A stretch of DNA of 15,539 nucleotides, taken from positions 1 to 15,539 of the forward strand of contig PAZT01000038.1 of the NCBI GenBank assembly GCA_002716165.1, read 5' to 3'. The translations under genes were made by a program, and so were the position numbers. This document shows positions 1 to 8,058 of the stretch, one piece after another (the stretch's first letter is position 1; the number at the start of each line of letters is the position of its first letter). The stretch is from Deltaproteobacteria bacterium. Its GTDB lineage: Bacteria > SAR324 > NAC60-12. Under the pieces are notes generated by a model. That model was not told the origin of the DNA. It searched no databases and saw nothing but the letters and a program-made list of their open reading frames with translations.

Positions 1-1116
1 ATTTGTGAGGACAGAGTTTCTGACAGTTACGGTCTTGCTGCAGACGAAGCAATGGCATTACGTGTTGGAGAGAATCAATCTTCTTCCATTCTGCGCCTTT
101 ACACCTATCAATCATCCAGTGCACTTGTTGGAAGATTCCAAAGAATAGAAAATGAATTAAACCTTGATTTCTGCAGAAAACAGAAGATGTCTGTAAATCG
201 TCGTCCAACCGGAGGTGGGGCCATCCTTATGGGCGAGGACCAGTTAGGGGTAGCCCTAATGCTTAGAGATTGGAAGGGAAATAAAGCTCCACGTGAACTG
301 ATGCAACATTTTGCCTCAGCTCTTTCAGAAGGGTTACTAATCTTTGGTATCAAAGCTCAATTTCGTGGAAAAAACGACCTTGAAGTGGAGGGACGCAAAA
401 TTGGAGGTCTAGGTATCCACAGTAACGCATCTGGTGGATACCTTTTGCATTGTTCTATTTTAGTTGATCTTGATGTAACGCTGATGCTGAGGGCCCTCAA
501 TGTGCCAATTGAAAAATTAGAATCTAGGCAATTAAAAAGTATTGAAGCTAGAATAACTACTGTAAGACGAGAACTGCAAAATAATATTACCCTACAAGAA
601 GTTAGGAATAAAATGCTAAGAGCATTTTCCTCATATTTTTCTGTAGAATTTGGGCAAAGTTGTTATAGTCCGAAAGAAATGAAAGCCATAAGCGAAATGG
701 AATCCTCAAGATATCTACAAAAAGATTGGGTTTTTCAAAAGGTAGATGTTCCAGATTTTTCAGGAGAAGCTAAGCAAATGACACCTGCAGGATTACTGGA
801 TGTACGGGTTACCATGGCTGGACGTCAGATCAAAGCTGTTTTCTTGGGTGGAGATTTTTTTGCGGATGAATCTGCGATATCTGACATTGAAGGGAGTCTA
901 CGTTGGCATTCAAGTGAGTTTAAAAATATCTTTAGTACGCTAAAAATTTTATATGCTAAACGGGAGGAAGAATTGTCATTCCTGCCGATTGAAAGTGTCT
1001 GTGAAGTAATTAGTAAAGCTGTGGAATCTGCCAAGGCAATTTCAAATGAAAGCAGTGTTAGTTATGGTTGTTTTGTAAATCCAAAAATTTCTGATGCTGA
1101 AAATATCCTCTCCTAA
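1..1116 (+). CDS. slpl(AB): sHdr-associated lipoate-protein ligase sLpl(AB), 5' end outside window
   Basis: This is an ATP-dependent lipoate/octanoate-protein ligase, inferred to load LbpA. The frame is open from base 1. The codons before the ATG at 52 encode GLAADEAMAL, which matches the N-terminal helix of LplA-family ligases, so the real start lies to the left and ATG 52 is internal. The family signature RRPTGGGA is encoded at about 199-222. The motif NDLEVEGRKIGG follows, with the catalytic Lys codon at 397-399 (E. coli LplA: Lys133). The last 110 or so residues, including LLDVRVTMAGRQIKAVFLGG, resemble the LplB/C-terminal accessory domain, so this is the fused AB form. It overlaps the next gene by 23 bases if that gene starts at 1094. 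The family is clear. The LbpA target is inferred from the lbpA-hdr genes in the same window. Confidence 0.85.
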   Translation: MCEDRVSDSYGLAADEAMALRVGENQSSSILRLYTYQSSSALVGRFQRIENELNLDFCRKQKMSVNRRPTGGGAILMGEDQLGVALMLRDWKGNKAPRELMQHFASALSEGLLIFGIKAQFRGKNDLEVEGRKIGGLGIHSNASGGYLLHCSILVDLDVTLMLRALNVPIEKLESRQLKSIEARITTVRRELQNNITLQEVRNKMLRAFSSYFSVEFGQSCYSPKEMKAISEMESSRYLQKDWVFQKVDVPDFSGEAKQMTPAGLLDVRVTMAGRQIKAVFLGGDFFADESAISDIEGSLRWHSSEFKNIFSTLKILYAKREEELSFLPIESVCEVISKAVESAKAISNESSVSYGCFVNPKISDAENILS

Positions 1117-2080
1117 AATGATTCCTGAAGCTCAGATTTCAGGTTCATTAACTGAAGGTCTTGAAATCCGAAGGAGGTATTTCCCGGACACTATCCGTTT
1201 TCATAATCCCGGTTTGAGGCGACACCAGACATCAGAGATAAGCTGTCAGCAGACTCAAGAGTTTGTTTCAATCAGTCTTACAGGCACGCGGTGTGCGCTA
1301 GACTGCAAACATTGTGGAACTAGTGTACTACGCGGTATGAAAGACCTTTCTCGAAGTTCAAAAAACCTATTCGAACTATGCTCAGAATTGTCACGCAGTG
1401 GAACTCGAGGTATATTAATTTCTGGAGGCTGTGATCGCTATGGCAGGGTGCCAATACTCCCCCATATTCCTGACCTGATTAGGGCCCGCAGGGAGCTTGG
1501 CATGACTATCAGAGTCCACCCGGGACTTCCAGACGAAGAAACTGCTAAAGGACTTGCTGAGCTTGATATTGACGGCGCAATGGTGGATATCATTGGTAAT
1601 AATAATACAATTAGAGATGTCTATCACCTCAATGCAAAAACTGAGGATTATGATGCAGTTATGGCGCGCTTAAACCGTCACGATGTTCCTCTGGTGCCTC
1701 ATATTATCTTGGGACTTCATTTTGGTAAGATGCTTGGAGAATGGAAGGCTCTAGAGATGACGGCCAAGCATCGTATTAAGCTTCTTGTATTGGTTATTCT
1801 GATGCCTTTGAATGGGACTCAAATGCAAAACGTGAGTCCTCCTTCATTGCAGGAGATTGGAGCTTTTTTTAATACTGCCCGAAAGGCCTTGCCTCAAACA
1901 GAAATAATGCTTGGATGTGCCAGACCACTTGGAAAAATCAAAATAGATGTTGACCGTCTTGCTATTGAATCAGGACTAAATGGTATTGCCTTCCCAGCAG
2001 AAGGAACGCTCTCATATGCTAGACAGCATGGATTGGAGCCCGAAATAATTAATGCCTGCTGTGGAGTAAACTGGAATTGA
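1094..2080 (+). CDS. Radical-SAM lipoyl synthase subunit, LipS1/LipS2-type (first of two)
   Basis: A 328-residue radical-SAM protein, probably one of the two partners (LipS1/LipS2) that insert the two sulfurs into octanoyl-LbpA. The cluster motif CALDCKHCG supplies Cys67, Cys71 and Cys74 (Cx3Cx2C). A glycine-rich SAM-binding segment LISGGCDRYG follows at about residues 109-118. More cysteines lie in MLGCARPLG and in a CCG pair at 322-323 near the C-terminus, possibly ligands for an auxiliary [4Fe-4S] cluster that serves as sulfur donor. ATG 1094 overlaps the ligase gene by 23 bases; ATG 1118, just after the ligase stop, is an equally plausible start, and neither has a clear Shine-Dalgarno sequence. 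The radical-SAM family is certain. The lipoyl-synthase role rests on its place between ligase genes and on the second radical-SAM gene. I cannot say whether it is LipS1 or LipS2. Confidence 0.8.
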   Translation: MLKISSPKMIPEAQISGSLTEGLEIRRRYFPDTIRFHNPGLRRHQTSEISCQQTQEFVSISLTGTRCALDCKHCGTSVLRGMKDLSRSSKNLFELCSELSRSGTRGILISGGCDRYGRVPILPHIPDLIRARRELGMTIRVHPGLPDEETAKGLAELDIDGAMVDIIGNNNTIRDVYHLNAKTEDYDAVMARLNRHDVPLVPHIILGLHFGKMLGEWKALEMTAKHRIKLLVLVILMPLNGTQMQNVSPPSLQEIGAFFNTARKALPQTEIMLGCARPLGKIKIDVDRLAIESGLNGIAFPAEGTLSYARQHGLEPEIINACCGVNWN

Positions 2081-2144
2081 AAATCATTGCATTATGCATA
2101 AAATGTTGTTACGTCAAAACTATATTAAATAAAGTATTAGAAGC

Positions 2145-3248
2145 ATGAATTCTGAAACTGTTGAAAAAAATAACGAATTATCTCAGATCAGTCCTGATTA
2201 TGTCCGTATCAGTATGGCGGCTGCAATTGAACTGGGGCTTAAGCCAGGACGTATCTCGTGCTGCAGTTGTGACTGTATCAACCTGCTGCAAAATTATCCT
2301 CAGGGTTGCTATGCTAACTGTACATACTGTGGGCTAGCACGTGAGCGTCCCGGTATTGCTGAAGACAACTCCTTCATTCGTGTAGACTGGCCTCTTTTCC
2401 CAACTGACTTGGTGGCAGAAAAAATTGGAGAGCTTGAAAGAAAGAAAGAGGTAGGCAGGGTTTGTGTGGCACAGGTGCAAGATCATCGTGCTAACAACGA
2501 TCTGGTCGATATGATTTCAAGAGTTCATCATCGGGCTCCAGAAGTCCCTATCTCTGCGCTTGTTACGGCGACCCTGCTTAATGATGAGTGGCTAGTTAAA
2601 ATTAAAGAAGCCGGAGCAGATATTATTGGAGTTGGACTAGATGCTGCTTCAGAGGAACTATTTTACAGTACCCGTGGAAAGGGTACGAAGGGGCCTCACG
2701 ATTGGAAGAAGCACTGGAAAATCATAAGAAAGGCCAGAGAAATGTATGGTCCAATGAAAGTAAACTGCCATCTTATTGTAGGTCTTGGAGAATCAGACAG
2801 AGACCTAGTGGAAATGTTTTATTTGTTAAAATCTGAAGAAATTGCGGCCTACTTGTTTTCCTTTAATCCTGAGCCCGGTACAATAATGGAAAACACACCA
2901 AGAACTCCAATTACTAGAACTCGTAGAATTCAGCTAGTAAAAAACTTGATTGAAGAGCATGAACTTCCAGAATCTTCAATCGAGTTTGATAAATCAGGTA
3001 CTATCAGAATGATCGCCGCTCCTAGAAAAATACTTAAACTTGTTACAGAAAACGGAATGGCATTTATGACTGATGGATGTCCAGATAGGCAAGGAAAAAT
3101 GGCCTGCAATCGTCCTTATGGTTCCTATCGACCTGGTGAGGAATTCCGTGACTATCCCTTCCTTCCTGATGCGTCCGATTTAAAAATAATAAGTAAAGAA
3201 ATGAAACTCGCTGAAATAGTAAAGTCCAACGAAAGCGCTCTTGTCTAG
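2145..3248 (+). CDS. Radical-SAM lipoyl synthase subunit, LipS1/LipS2-type, biotin-synthase-like (second of two)
   Basis: A 367-residue radical-SAM protein with a biotin-synthase-like layout, taken as the partner of the preceding gene in making the lipoyl group. The SAM-cluster motif CYANCTYCG gives Cys55, Cys59 and Cys62. It is preceded by a cysteine-dense patch (Cys39, Cys40, Cys42, Cys44), and a C-terminal motif DGCPDRQGKMACNRPYG gives Cys312 and Cys321. These extra cysteines could hold a second, sulfur-donating cluster. A VGLGESDRDLVEMF segment is typical of biotin- and lipoate-type radical-SAM barrels. The start ATG 2145 has a short AGAAG upstream, and 64 bases separate it from the previous gene. 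Its stop overlaps the next gene by 8 bases, which suggests translational coupling. The radical-SAM family is certain. LipS identity is inferred from context. Confidence 0.82.
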   Translation: MNSETVEKNNELSQISPDYVRISMAAAIELGLKPGRISCCSCDCINLLQNYPQGCYANCTYCGLARERPGIAEDNSFIRVDWPLFPTDLVAEKIGELERKKEVGRVCVAQVQDHRANNDLVDMISRVHHRAPEVPISALVTATLLNDEWLVKIKEAGADIIGVGLDAASEELFYSTRGKGTKGPHDWKKHWKIIRKAREMYGPMKVNCHLIVGLGESDRDLVEMFYLLKSEEIAAYLFSFNPEPGTIMENTPRTPITRTRRIQLVKNLIEEHELPESSIEFDKSGTIRMIAAPRKILKLVTENGMAFMTDGCPDRQGKMACNRPYGSYRPGEEFRDYPFLPDASDLKIISKEMKLAEIVKSNESALV

Positions 3249-4203
3249 ACTTCCTGTCAGGCTGATCTGTACCGGCAAAATTGAACCGGGACTTACTCAA
3301 GGACTCTATCACTCTCTAGCAAAGGGAATGACTGAATCATCTACTGATACAGTTATAATTTGCAGTCCGTCCTCACCTTACCTTTGCATTGGCTACCACC
3401 AAGTACTTGAGTCAGTACTTGATTTAGAAGTTTGTGAAACTTTAAACCTGCCTGTTATGCGCCGTTGTATTGGTGGTGGAGCGACATTTCTTGACCGTAA
3501 CCAAATTTTCTACCAGTGCATTTTTCACAACAGCAGAGTCCCCTGGAGAGCAGATAAGGTCTACCAGATGATGCTTAATGCGCCTATTAATGTACTGAAT
3601 CGAATAGGACTCAGGGGGAGTCTGCGCTCTATTAATGAGGTTGAAGCCAACTCTGTGCGGATAGCTGGAATAGGCGGGGGACGTGTTGGAGAGGCAATGG
3701 TCGTAGTTGGCAATCTTTTACTCGATTTTGATTACAGCCTCATGAGCAAAGTATGGCATGTCCCAGATCAGTCTTTTCGAAATCTTGCCTTTGCAACCAT
3801 GGAGGAAAGAGTGGGAACACTAAAAAAATTGGGCTGTAAACATACTTTGGAATCATTGGAATCTTATCTGACTGAAGCTTTTGTCGAAAGCCTTGAGCGT
3901 CCTGTTCATGAAACGCAGTTTGAAATTCAAGAAATTCAGGCTGGAAGGAATTCGGCAACGAATCTTTCATCTTTTGAATTTCTTTCACTTCACTATCCTG
4001 AAGGTGAAGTGAAGCCAATGAAATCACTTAAAATATCTGCAGATGTCTTCATTCATCATATACGCCTCCAATTAGATGATCGGATATCAGAGATTTCAGT
4101 TCGTGTAGATAATGGAATTATCACCGATTTACAAACAGAGTCACCAAGAAAGACAAATATAGAAAAACTTATGCTAGACACTCCTTTTTCAGACTGGTCC
4201 TGA
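3241..4203 (+). CDS. Second lipoate-ligase/octanoyltransferase-family protein, catalytic Lys replaced by Arg
   Basis: A 320-residue member of the biotin/lipoate A/B ligase superfamily, clearly different from the ligase at the left edge. RRCIGGGATFLDRN at about residues 77-90 matches the lipoyl-binding loop RRxxGGGAVxHD. The later motif reads NSVRIAGIGGG, so Arg140 sits where ligases have the catalytic Lys (codon 3658-3660). The C-terminal 60 or so residues, with ISADVFIHHIRLQLDD and ISVRVDNG, look like a diverged accessory domain. The start is TTG 3241, overlapping the previous gene by 8 bases. The first ATG is about 30 residues in, past residues that fit the family's first strand (VRLICTGK), so TTG is preferred. 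It could be an octanoyl- or amidotransferase acting on LbpA, a lipoyl carrier, or a non-catalytic partner of the first ligase. Confidence 0.75.
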   Translation: MSRLPVRLICTGKIEPGLTQGLYHSLAKGMTESSTDTVIICSPSSPYLCIGYHQVLESVLDLEVCETLNLPVMRRCIGGGATFLDRNQIFYQCIFHNSRVPWRADKVYQMMLNAPINVLNRIGLRGSLRSINEVEANSVRIAGIGGGRVGEAMVVVGNLLLDFDYSLMSKVWHVPDQSFRNLAFATMEERVGTLKKLGCKHTLESLESYLTEAFVESLERPVHETQFEIQEIQAGRNSATNLSSFEFLSLHYPEGEVKPMKSLKISADVFIHHIRLQLDDRISEISVRVDNGIITDLQTESPRKTNIEKLMLDTPFSDWS

Positions 4204-4243
4204 TGAAGGAAAAAAATAATAAAAGTGACTTGATTTCTAATTT

Positions 4244-4271
4244 GAACCCCTAAATATGGTTAGGTTCTTTT
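4244..4271 (+). terminator. Candidate intrinsic terminator after the lip cluster
   Basis: GAACC at 4244-4248 pairs with GGTTC at 4263-4267. TAA at 4251-4253 pairs with TTA at 4260-4262 after a two-base bulge (CC), leaving a 6-base loop, and TTTT follows at 4268-4271. It lies 40 bases after the stop of the second ligase gene. The stem is short and AT-leaning, so this is only a candidate. Confidence 0.4.
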
Positions 4272-4403
4272 GCTAATAGTCAAATTTTAAGCATTTATAA
4301 AATTTACGTAACCCAATTGGAAAAAAACCTGAAAATTGCAAGAATTTCTTTGCAACGATCTTTTATAAAACTATTACTTGCATAAAAATGCAAATTCTTA
4401 TTA

Positions 4404-4757
4404 TTAGTCGGGAGTTTTACCGTGTGATGGAAGATTGAAGCGTGAAGGCAAGTGTGGTATATAACATGCTGTAGGTACAGGCCTGTTGTTTTTATCTGTA
4501 CACTTTACCTTCTGGTTGAATTTTTTCTTTAGCCGATGATTGGTTACCTGAATTGATTGATATAGTTTTTTATTAGTTACTATGTGGTGTTTTTGATTAC
4601 ATTTGCTTATTTGAAAATATTCAGTGTAACGTCTACATTCATTTGCTTCTGGAATTTTTTCATAAACATAGAACTTTTGTTTGGTACATCCTGACAGAAT
4701 TATTAAAGTCAGGAGTGCTTTCGAGATTATATAATTAATTACAAAGTTATTTTTCAT
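4404..4757 (-). CDS. Possible small lipoprotein
   Basis: A 117-residue reading frame, not matched to any family I know. The N-terminus looks like a lipoprotein signal: a short polar start, a hydrophobic stretch ALLTLIIL and the lipobox LSGC with Cys24 as the likely lipidated residue. The rest is Lys-, Asn- and Gln-rich with several more cysteines and no recognisable domain. No clear Shine-Dalgarno sequence precedes the ATG, and the composition is as AT-rich as the spacers around it, so a chance frame is possible. It diverges from the small gene at 4805, leaving a 47-base shared upstream region. If it is not real, 4204-4804 is an AT-rich stretch without genes. The lipobox is the main support. 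Confidence 0.4.
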   Translation of the reverse strand: MKNNFVINYIISKALLTLIILSGCTKQKFYVYEKIPEANECRRYTEYFQISKCNQKHHIVTNKKLYQSIQVTNHRLKKKFNQKVKCTDKNNRPVPTACYIPHLPSRFNLPSHGKTPD

Positions 4758-4804
4758 GTTTTACTAATGTAATCTGCTAATAAATTATTTTTTCAGGAAT
4801 CATA

Positions 4805-5047
4805 ATGAGAGCTGATAATTTAAACGTAATTTTAAATAACATGTCACGTAATCCAACTGACTGGAAAATCAACAAATTTCACGCACAGCACAAAAGTGGC
4901 GTTAGGATCTGGATTGGCAATGGCTTATACAGCTACCATATTGAAAAACCTGAATATCAGGAATTAGGACTGATTGAGCGTTTTAAGCTGCATAAACAAA
5001 TAAAATTACTTACTAGAAATAAAAATAATTTTCACTTTCCCATTTAA
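4805..5047 (+). CDS. Small hypothetical protein, 80 residues
   Basis: I do not recognise this protein. It has a good translation signal: AGGA at 4795-4798, six bases before the ATG. The sequence is predicted soluble, with no signal peptide or membrane segment. It contains DWKINKFHAQHKSGVRIWIG, with mixed basic and aromatic residues, followed by a Lys-rich C-terminal helix. The compact alpha/beta look and the spaced aromatic residues resemble small phage- or plasmid-type proteins, but no family can be named. It stands alone between two oppositely directed frames and does not belong to the sulfur operons. Confidence 0.5.
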   Translation: MRADNLNVILNNMSRNPTDWKINKFHAQHKSGVRIWIGNGLYSYHIEKPEYQELGLIERFKLHKQIKLLTRNKNNFHFPI

Positions 5048-5115
5048 GAATAAAATAATACTTGTCAATTCTAACCAGTACTTTAATTTTGCTTTTTCGA
5101 GTTTTTTAAGAAAGA

Positions 5116-6528
5116 TTATTTTTCTGCTGCGCACCTGAAACCTACAGTATTAAAGGTATTTGTGGGCAGAGCATCCCTTCGCATGGCAGTACGTAAATAT
5201 TCGGCAGGATCACTCCATGAGCCTCCTCTCATTACGCGGTATTTCCCCATTTCAGGACCCTGTGGGTTTGAGACATTGTCATTTCCATACAAACTAAACC
5301 AGTCATAGACCCATTCCCATGCATTCCCATGTATATCAAAAAGGCCATTTGGGTTGCTTAGTTTTTGAGCAGTTGTGTGGATCATTCCGCCAGAGTTTTC
5401 TCGAAACCATCCGTAATCAGATAAAAACTCGATACCTCCATCAAATGAATATTTTTCTTTGCTGCCAGACCTAGCAGCCATTTCCCATTCTGCTTCCGAA
5501 GCAAGACGTTTCCCAATTAAGTTGCAGTAGTGACGTGCAGCATACCAAGAGACATTTGTGACTGGTTTGAGCTCACTCCTTAACTCGGGTACAAGGTCAT
5601 CACTCCAGTTTTTTAGATAATTACCATCGTGATATTTTCTTGGGAAAGTGCTTTTCCTCAGAAAAGGATGCCTTGCCAGGACAAGTAAATACTGATAATT
5701 TGTAACTTCACATTTGTCTATCCAGAATTCATCCAATGTTACTTGATGAATAGGCCTCTCAGAAGGAAGTCCTTCATCACTTCCCATTTTGAAGGTCCCC
5801 GGCTTTATAAGTACCATTCCTGAATGATCAGTATTTTTGTCGTCGTCTTCTAGAAAACCACATAATGTTTCTAGGTCTTTTTTCTCGATTTTCGCAAATG
5901 CTTGCTCTTCAGGAAATAGTTTTTTTTCAAGATTCTGCAAAAGAAGTATGTAAGTGTTTAGGATCTCTTGGTTAAAATTAGTTAAGCGTTTGATCATTTT
6001 GCCTTCATCACGCCCGCACCTGAATCTATCCTTGAGACAGTTAAGCTTTTGCCTGATCCAGACCCTTATTGAATCTCTTGCCCTCTGTCTTTCTATTTCG
6101 TGAAGCAATGCTGGTTCTGAGTTGAGATAAATTTTTTCAAAAAGGGAAGTGTTTGAGATGCTAATTTTTGCAAGTTCGATTAGTGCATCATAATCTTTGC
6201 AGAATTTTTTTTGATCTGTAGGGACTTCTATTCCGAAATTTCTTCGCTTAGAACAGGCTTTTGTTTCTGACTTACGATTTATACCCAGTTTTTCACTGAA
6301 AACACGGAAGCGTAGCTCAGAAATGGTATGCATTAAGGGGTAGCGCTCTCCCTTCAGAGTAAATCCGATAAAATCTGATATAGCTGATTTCTGAAATTCA
6401 TTAACCATCTTTTGAAAACTCTGTGTTTCAGCCAAGACAAAATGAAAACTCAAAAAAATAGCCAAGACTATTATTGTACCTTTTAACTTACTTGGATTCA
6501 CAGAAAATTTTATTTTTAATCTTTTCAT
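5116..6528 (-). CDS. Secreted FGE-sulfatase (SUMF1-type) domain protein
   Basis: A 470-residue exported protein. A basic start and the hydrophobic run GTIIVLAIFLSFHFVLA form a signal peptide, probably cut after Ala33. Residues of about 34-235 are helical and charged and match nothing I know. From residue 238 a formylglycine-generating-enzyme-like (C-type-lectin-fold) domain runs to the end. Visible hallmarks are MVLIKPGTFKMGS, PVTNVSWYAARHYC, GKRLASEAEWEMAAR, GNAWEWVYDWF (about 400-411) and RGGSWSD, ending in GFRCAAE. In catalytic FGE two copper-binding cysteines follow the RGGS region; here the segment reads SWSDPAEYLRTAMRR with none, so formylglycine synthesis is unlikely. Related domains often bind ligands or serve in sensing. 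The gene points away from its right-hand neighbour and has no evident link to sulfur metabolism. Confidence 0.82.
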   Translation of the reverse strand: MKRLKIKFSVNPSKLKGTIIVLAIFLSFHFVLAETQSFQKMVNEFQKSAISDFIGFTLKGERYPLMHTISELRFRVFSEKLGINRKSETKACSKRRNFGIEVPTDQKKFCKDYDALIELAKISISNTSLFEKIYLNSEPALLHEIERQRARDSIRVWIRQKLNCLKDRFRCGRDEGKMIKRLTNFNQEILNTYILLLQNLEKKLFPEEQAFAKIEKKDLETLCGFLEDDDKNTDHSGMVLIKPGTFKMGSDEGLPSERPIHQVTLDEFWIDKCEVTNYQYLLVLARHPFLRKSTFPRKYHDGNYLKNWSDDLVPELRSELKPVTNVSWYAARHYCNLIGKRLASEAEWEMAARSGSKEKYSFDGGIEFLSDYGWFRENSGGMIHTTAQKLSNPNGLFDIHGNAWEWVYDWFSLYGNDNVSNPQGPEMGKYRVMRGGSWSDPAEYLRTAMRRDALPTNTFNTVGFRCAAEK

Positions 6529-6697
6529 AAGGGGTATTTTCTGAAAAAAAACTGGAAGCTCAACACAAACAAAGTAGAATTAATTATTTTTTCGACTTCA
6601 AATAGACTTTTAAGTAGCAAAGCAATCGATATTCCATCTCTTGCTGCAAATATTTTTGGGGTCCATTTTTTACCTAATTTTAAGGAATAGTAAATTT

Positions 6698-8047
6698 ATG
6701 GTTTCACAAGCTTTCGAAAAATCTGGCTGGCTAAATCGTTATTTGTCATACCGAGCAGAAAACCCGTTTATCCTTTCTGAACAATACCTAAACTTGGAAA
6801 AGGGAAACAATGACGAAAAAATTTTCGATGAGTGCCTTTACAAAGAGGTCAAGGAAAATGGAATACTGCTTGGCTGTCCAGTAATTACAAGATCTTTGTC
6901 AGAAATGAAAGAAAAGCTTGATTTGCCAAATCAAAGAGGCGGAACAGTTTTGCTTTACATTGAAACTATGTTCTCTATTGCAATGGTTGAATATAAAATT
7001 CTTAATTCTATTTCTAATAATGATTCTTCAGAATCATATCAAATACGCCTTTTGAATATTTTATTACTGGTATTAAAATATCATTTCCCGCATAGCTATT
7101 ATCGAATACCTAGAGAGGTTCCGCTAACGAAATTGCTCAAACATAATGAGTCCCTGAACGGAGTATTGATACAGCTGGAAGAAGTACTAATTGGTTCTGT
7201 TACCTTGCCAGGCTATTCCTCATTAGGGAATCGGCAGAATATTTTTGCTTTTTCAAAACTATATTTTTTCCTTCTATGGGCCAGGGGAACAATTAAAAGA
7301 GATTTTTCTAGTCTTAACAAATATATTGAGATGGATAAGAAGCTTAGGGAGGAAATGATAACTGCTTTTGCTGCACTAATCTGGGCAGATGATTTCATTG
7401 CAAGTGCAGAGGAGCAGGTTTTTGAAAAATATATTGAACAGACGGGATTGGAAGAATCCATAAAGAATGAACTAGGTAAGCGTATACTTGAACCAGTAAA
7501 AACAGCTGATTTTAAATTTTCTTTTTCTTGTTTAAACATACGTAGATACTTGGTTGAACAGCTAATTTTACTCTCATTCATTAATAATCAGGAAGCATGG
7601 CAGGAGCGTGATTTGATAGAAAATATATCTCAAAAACTGGGATTCTCTCTGGATGAATTAGAAGAATTATATTTCACGGTCGCAGAATTTTTTTCAGTTC
7701 ACAGTGAAAGACTTGAATTCCTTAAAAATAATGCCGCTGCAAAGCAATTTCAGGATTACATGAATGACAAAGTATTCTTTCTGGTAAAAAAAAATTTGGG
7801 GAATATCATGAAGGAGATTGAGGAAACTAAGGAGCTTTCTGAGTTACTTGTTAAAGCAACTAAAAAATCTTTAACAATGGAAGAGAAACAGAAAGTACAA
7901 GATCAGCTGATGGATATTGCAAAGACAATTCCAGCACTTGCTATTTTTGTGCTTCCGGGCGGAGGTATTCTTTTACCTATCCTAATAAAAGTTCTTCCAT
8001 TTAATATACTACCAAGTTCATTTCAGGAAGAAAAAGCATCCAGATAA
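6698..8047 (+). CDS. TerB-like / LETM1-like domain protein
   Basis: A 449-residue cytoplasmic or membrane-associated protein resembling the bacterial 'LETM1-related' proteins. Residues of about 215-260 (FAALIWADDFIASAEEQVFE) look like a TerB-type helical domain with the acidic metal-site pattern of that family. Residues of about 384-445 carry the LETM1-like ending: KSLTMEEKQKV, then IPALAIFVLPGGGILLP and LPFNILPSSF, which resembles the ribosome-binding-domain end of mitochondrial LETM1. The frame opens at TTG 6641, but ATG 6698 is preferred because AAGGA lies at 6682-6686 and the residues before it look like untranslated leader. kdtA follows after 11 bases, suggesting cotranscription. The function in bacteria is not settled; envelope or ion homeostasis would be a guess. 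Confidence 0.65.
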   Translation: MVSQAFEKSGWLNRYLSYRAENPFILSEQYLNLEKGNNDEKIFDECLYKEVKENGILLGCPVITRSLSEMKEKLDLPNQRGGTVLLYIETMFSIAMVEYKILNSISNNDSSESYQIRLLNILLLVLKYHFPHSYYRIPREVPLTKLLKHNESLNGVLIQLEEVLIGSVTLPGYSSLGNRQNIFAFSKLYFFLLWARGTIKRDFSSLNKYIEMDKKLREEMITAFAALIWADDFIASAEEQVFEKYIEQTGLEESIKNELGKRILEPVKTADFKFSFSCLNIRRYLVEQLILLSFINNQEAWQERDLIENISQKLGFSLDELEELYFTVAEFFSVHSERLEFLKNNAAAKQFQDYMNDKVFFLVKKNLGNIMKEIEETKELSELLVKATKKSLTMEEKQKVQDQLMDIAKTIPALAIFVLPGGGILLPILIKVLPFNILPSSFQEEKASR

Positions 8048-8058
8048 AAATCTATTAA

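Noticed and set aside
4378..4393. Inverted repeat TTGCA-taaaaa-TGCAA
   Set aside because: Five-base AT-rich stem without a convincing U-tract on either strand; likely chance in AT-rich spacer.
7213..7581. 122-residue reverse frame inside the TerB/LETM1-like gene
   Set aside because: Lies wholly within a better supported gene on the other strand, with no domain or translation signal.
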